Shown here in pieces: positions 6,335 through 6,876 of a DNA stretch of 6,876 bases. The position numbers were made by a program, and so were the translations under genes. Source of the stretch: Actinomycetes bacterium (GTDB taxonomy: Bacteria > Actinomycetota > Acidimicrobiia > Acidimicrobiales > Acidimicrobiaceae); the NCBI GenBank assembly GCA_021823385.1, contig JAKAOC010000121.1, forward strand, positions 1-6,876, read 5' to 3'. The notes under the pieces were generated by a model that did no database searches, was not told the origin of the DNA, and saw nothing but the letters and a program-made list of their open reading frames with translations. Each line of letters begins with the position of its first letter. Positions within the stretch are counted from its first letter, which is position 1.

Positions 6335-6876
6335 GGCAGCGGGGCCGGCGCCGCTGCGGCAACTTGGCCGAGGTCGACGGGGATGCTGACAGGGTAGCGC
6401 CCGGTCAAGCAGGCATCGCAGTACCCGCTGGTTCCGCGGCTGATGGCGGCCTTCAGGTCTGCGAGCTCGAGATAGGCGACGGAGTCGACACCGAGGAAGT
6501 CGCGGATCTCCTCGATGCTGCGATCGGCGGCGAGGAGATCCGGCCGAGACGGGGTGTCGATCCCGTAGAAGCAGGGCCACTTGTAGGGCGGAGAGGAGAT
6601 GCGCAGGTGCACCTCGGTGGCTCCGGACTCACGCAACAGGCGCACCATCGCCTTGGTGGTGGTGCCGCGCACGATCGAGTCGTCGACGACAACCAGGCGT
6701 TTGCCTCTGATGTTGTCGCGCAGAACATTCAGCTTGCGGCGAACCGCGTCCACGCGTGAGGCCGGATCCGGCGAGATGAAGGTTCGCCCGATATAGCGGT
6801 TCTTGACCAGACCCTGCCCATAGGGGATCCCGCTCGCTTCGGCGAAGCCCACGGCCGCGGGGACTCCGGAGTCGGG
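6331..6876 (-). CDS. purF: Amidophosphoribosyltransferase, C-terminal part (cut by window end)
   Basis: The committed step of purine synthesis: glutamine plus PRPP gives 5-phosphoribosylamine. The window holds the last 181 residues, starting within PDSGVPAAVGFAEASGIPYG; the N-terminal glutaminase domain lies beyond position 6876. A GTG at 6852 is not a real start, because family-specific sequence continues to the edge. VVVDDSIVRGTT (6661-6696) is the PRPP-binding motif. Cysteines at 6571-6573 (PCFYGID) and at 6418-6420 and 6409-6411 (Y-C-D-A-C) match three of the four iron-sulfur ligands of the Bacillus subtilis enzyme, so this is probably the oxygen-sensitive [4Fe-4S] type. The fourth ligand is outside the visible part. 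The tail ends in a short Ala/Pro stretch. The stop overlaps the purM start by four bases. Confidence 0.96.
   Translation of the reverse strand, partial: PDSGVPAAVGFAEASGIPYGQGLVKNRYIGRTFISPDPASRVDAVRRKLNVLRDNIRGKRLVVVDDSIVRGTTTKAMVRLLRESGATEVHLRISSPPYKWPCFYGIDTPSRPDLLAADRSIEEIRDFLGVDSVAYLELADLKAAISRGTSGYCDACLTGRYPVSIPVDLGQVAAAAPAPLP

Noticed and set aside
6335..6580. Upstream extension of purM over purF
   Set aside because: The extra translation is Arg/Pro-rich and overlaps conserved PurF motifs; the ATGA overlap at 6331-6334 gives the normal PurM start.

Overview
The window looks like a high-GC bacterial chromosome, most likely an actinobacterial lineage, possibly one of the deeper classes. 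The lineage call rests on the AEHPG variant in PurM, the TMGCGD-T-CP motif in the LMW-phosphatase-type arsenate reductase, the GC-rich codon use, and a likely leaderless arsR. It is an inference from sequence style, not a database match. All six genes were recognised from protein motifs, and no RNA genes, insertion sequences, integrases or CRISPR arrays are visible.

Layout: (1) At 1-180 the window opens inside a perfect 18-bp tandem array. It reads in frame into a long 2-oxoacid dehydrogenase E1 gene (3-2318, +) in which the alpha and beta subunits are fused. The 5' end of this gene is off the window or, alternatively, lies at an internal start at 267. (2) At 2329-4519 is a compact arsenic-resistance cassette. 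arsC (-) diverges from arsR-arsB (+) across a 78-bp control region that carries an imperfect AT-rich palindrome. arsC ends 10 bp from the stop of the E1 gene, tail to tail. (3) At 4520-4625 is a short region between convergent genes with no convincing terminator. (4) From 4626 to the end, on the - strand, is a tightly packed nucleotide-biosynthesis operon transcribed purF -> purM -> pyrE. Each junction is a 4-bp stop/start overlap (ATGA, then TTGA). purF is cut by the window end.

How the parts work together: E1 decarboxylates a 2-oxoacid and hands the acyl group to a lipoylated E2 that is not in the window. In the ars cassette, ArsR senses arsenite, ArsC reduces arsenate to arsenite, and ArsB exports arsenite. 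PurF commits PRPP to purine synthesis, PurM makes aminoimidazole ribonucleotide, and PyrE uses PRPP to make OMP for pyrimidines, so the operon joins both PRPP-consuming branches.

The enzymes themselves belong to known families. The least ordinary items are the EAEPVA repeat tail joined to E1, the competing start signal just after it, and the purine-pyrimidine overlap operon. I did not find a clear candidate for a wholly new system.
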